Origin: Actinomycetota bacterium
GTDB lineage: Bacteria; Actinomycetota; Thermoleophilia; Gaiellales; Gaiellaceae
Direction: 5' to 3'
Assembly: GCA_013812265.1 (NCBI GenBank)
Contig: JACCTQ010000189.1
Location: forward strand, 1 to 5,570
DNA length: 5,570 bases
Part shown: piece after piece, positions 5,127-5,570 of the stretch
Position numbering within the stretch: the first letter of the stretch is position 1
Layout of the letters: each line of letters starts with the position of its first letter
The notes under the pieces: generated by a model
What the model saw: only the letters and a program-made list of their open reading frames with translations
Told to the model about the DNA's origin: nothing
Databases searched by the model: none
Made by a program: the position numbers and the translations under genes

Positions 5127-5567
5127 GTGGCCGCAGAGACGATCCGTAATGGGCTCGCAGCCGGCGCCGTGGCGGCGGTCGTCAGTGGAGCTCCGTCCAC
5201 CGTGCATGCGCTACTCACGGGCCGAGATCCGCTGGAGGCCACGCTCGCCGCCGGCTCCATCCTGCTGCCGGACGAGGCCCGCCGCGGCCGTCTCCTACTC
5301 GCGGCGGTCCCGGTGCATATCGGGGTCTCGCTGGGGTGGGGCGTCGTTCTCAGCCGCGCGCTGCCCGAGCGCCGCACCGTGACGCTCGGAGCGCTGGCGG
5401 GGCTCGCGATCGCAGCGCTCGATCTCGGCACGGTGGGGCGCCGCCTCCCGCGGATCCGCTCGCTGCCCCTTCTACCGCAGCTGGCCGACCACGTTGCGTT
5501 CGGAGTGAGCGTGGCGGCCGATCTTCGCCGCCGCCGCCGCTCCCGCTGCGGCGGCTTGTGGCTCTGA
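5127..5567 (+). CDS. Small polytopic membrane protein of unknown function
   Basis: The 146-residue product is rich in Ala, Gly, Leu and Val, with about four hydrophobic segments: roughly 9-30 (GLAAGAVAAVVSGAPSTVHA), 56-78 (LLLAAVPVHIGVSLGWGVVL), 84-102 (TVTLGALAGLAIAALDLGTV) and 112-130. It has no recognised family motif. It is probably an inner-membrane protein. The GTG start is supported by an AGAGGA stretch ending 3 nt upstream and by a hydrophobic N-terminus beginning soon after. No other start fits the short divergent spacer better. The last dozen residues become abruptly arginine-rich (RRRRRSRCGGLWL) across a cgc repeat. This could be a true basic tail or the result of a repeat-length shift, because the next frame stays open to the window edge. 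Confidence 0.72.
   Translation: MAAETIRNGLAAGAVAAVVSGAPSTVHALLTGRDPLEATLAAGSILLPDEARRGRLLLAAVPVHIGVSLGWGVVLSRALPERRTVTLGALAGLAIAALDLGTVGRRLPRIRSLPLLPQLADHVAFGVSVAADLRRRRRSRCGGLWL
5533..5555 (+). other. G+C-only hairpin at the 3' end of the membrane protein gene
   Basis: GCCGCCGC (5533-5540) pairs perfectly with GCGGCGGC (5548-5555) around a 7-nt loop, just before the stop codon at 5565-5567. No T-tract follows, so it is not a canonical intrinsic terminator. It arises from a cgc/gcc repeat and may simply be a codon-composition effect, or a non-canonical termination or stability element. Confidence 0.3.
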
Positions 5568-5570
5568 GCC

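Noticed and set aside
4714..5382. 222-codon plus-strand frame spanning the ABC-F start and the membrane gene
   Set aside because: It runs antisense to ABC-F and out of frame with the membrane protein. Its composition is Arg/Pro/Ser-rich noise.

Overview
The window is a high-G+C, gene-dense bacterial segment. By hand count, sampled lines of the flanking genes are roughly 65-77% G+C. GTG starts, 1-4 nt gene overlaps, a NarL-type two-component pair and promoter-like TANNNT boxes set almost directly on start codons all suggest an actinobacterium. A lineage such as Thermoleophilia is possible, but that is a guess from gene style and not shown by the sequence.

Layout. (1) Positions 1-1280, plus strand: the 3' part of a HisKA_3-type sensor histidine kinase overlaps its LuxR/NarL-type response regulator by 4 nt. 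(2) Positions 1277-1432, minus strand: a 51-codon reading frame encodes a single-helix membrane peptide. It is convergent with the regulator, shares stop-codon bases with it, and has its own -35/-10 and a palindrome upstream. (3) Positions 1534-1827, plus strand: a ClpS-family N-end-rule adaptor. (4) Positions 1842-2811, plus strand: a tight three-gene unit of a DUF3467 protein, an unrecognised acidic-tailed protein in the antitoxin position, and a MazF/PemK-type endoribonuclease toxin. This block is visibly poorer in G+C (about 57% over 1861-2160) and looks like an acquired module. (5) Positions 2849-5103, minus strand: an ABC-F translation factor, with a small lipoprotein gene coupled to its 3' end by a 1-nt overlap. 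(6) Positions 5127-5567, plus strand: a small polytopic membrane protein, divergent from the ABC-F gene across only 23 nt.

How the pieces fit. Three genes act on translation or protein turnover (ClpS adaptor, MazF mRNA interferase, ABC-F ribosome factor), next to an envelope- or signal-responsive two-component system. They are separate transcription units, and no joint pathway is demonstrated. The most useful observations are the probable unannotated small membrane protein, the repeated leaderless-promoter architecture, and the DUF3467-antitoxin-MazF arrangement. No tRNA, rRNA, CRISPR array, insertion sequence or integrase was seen.
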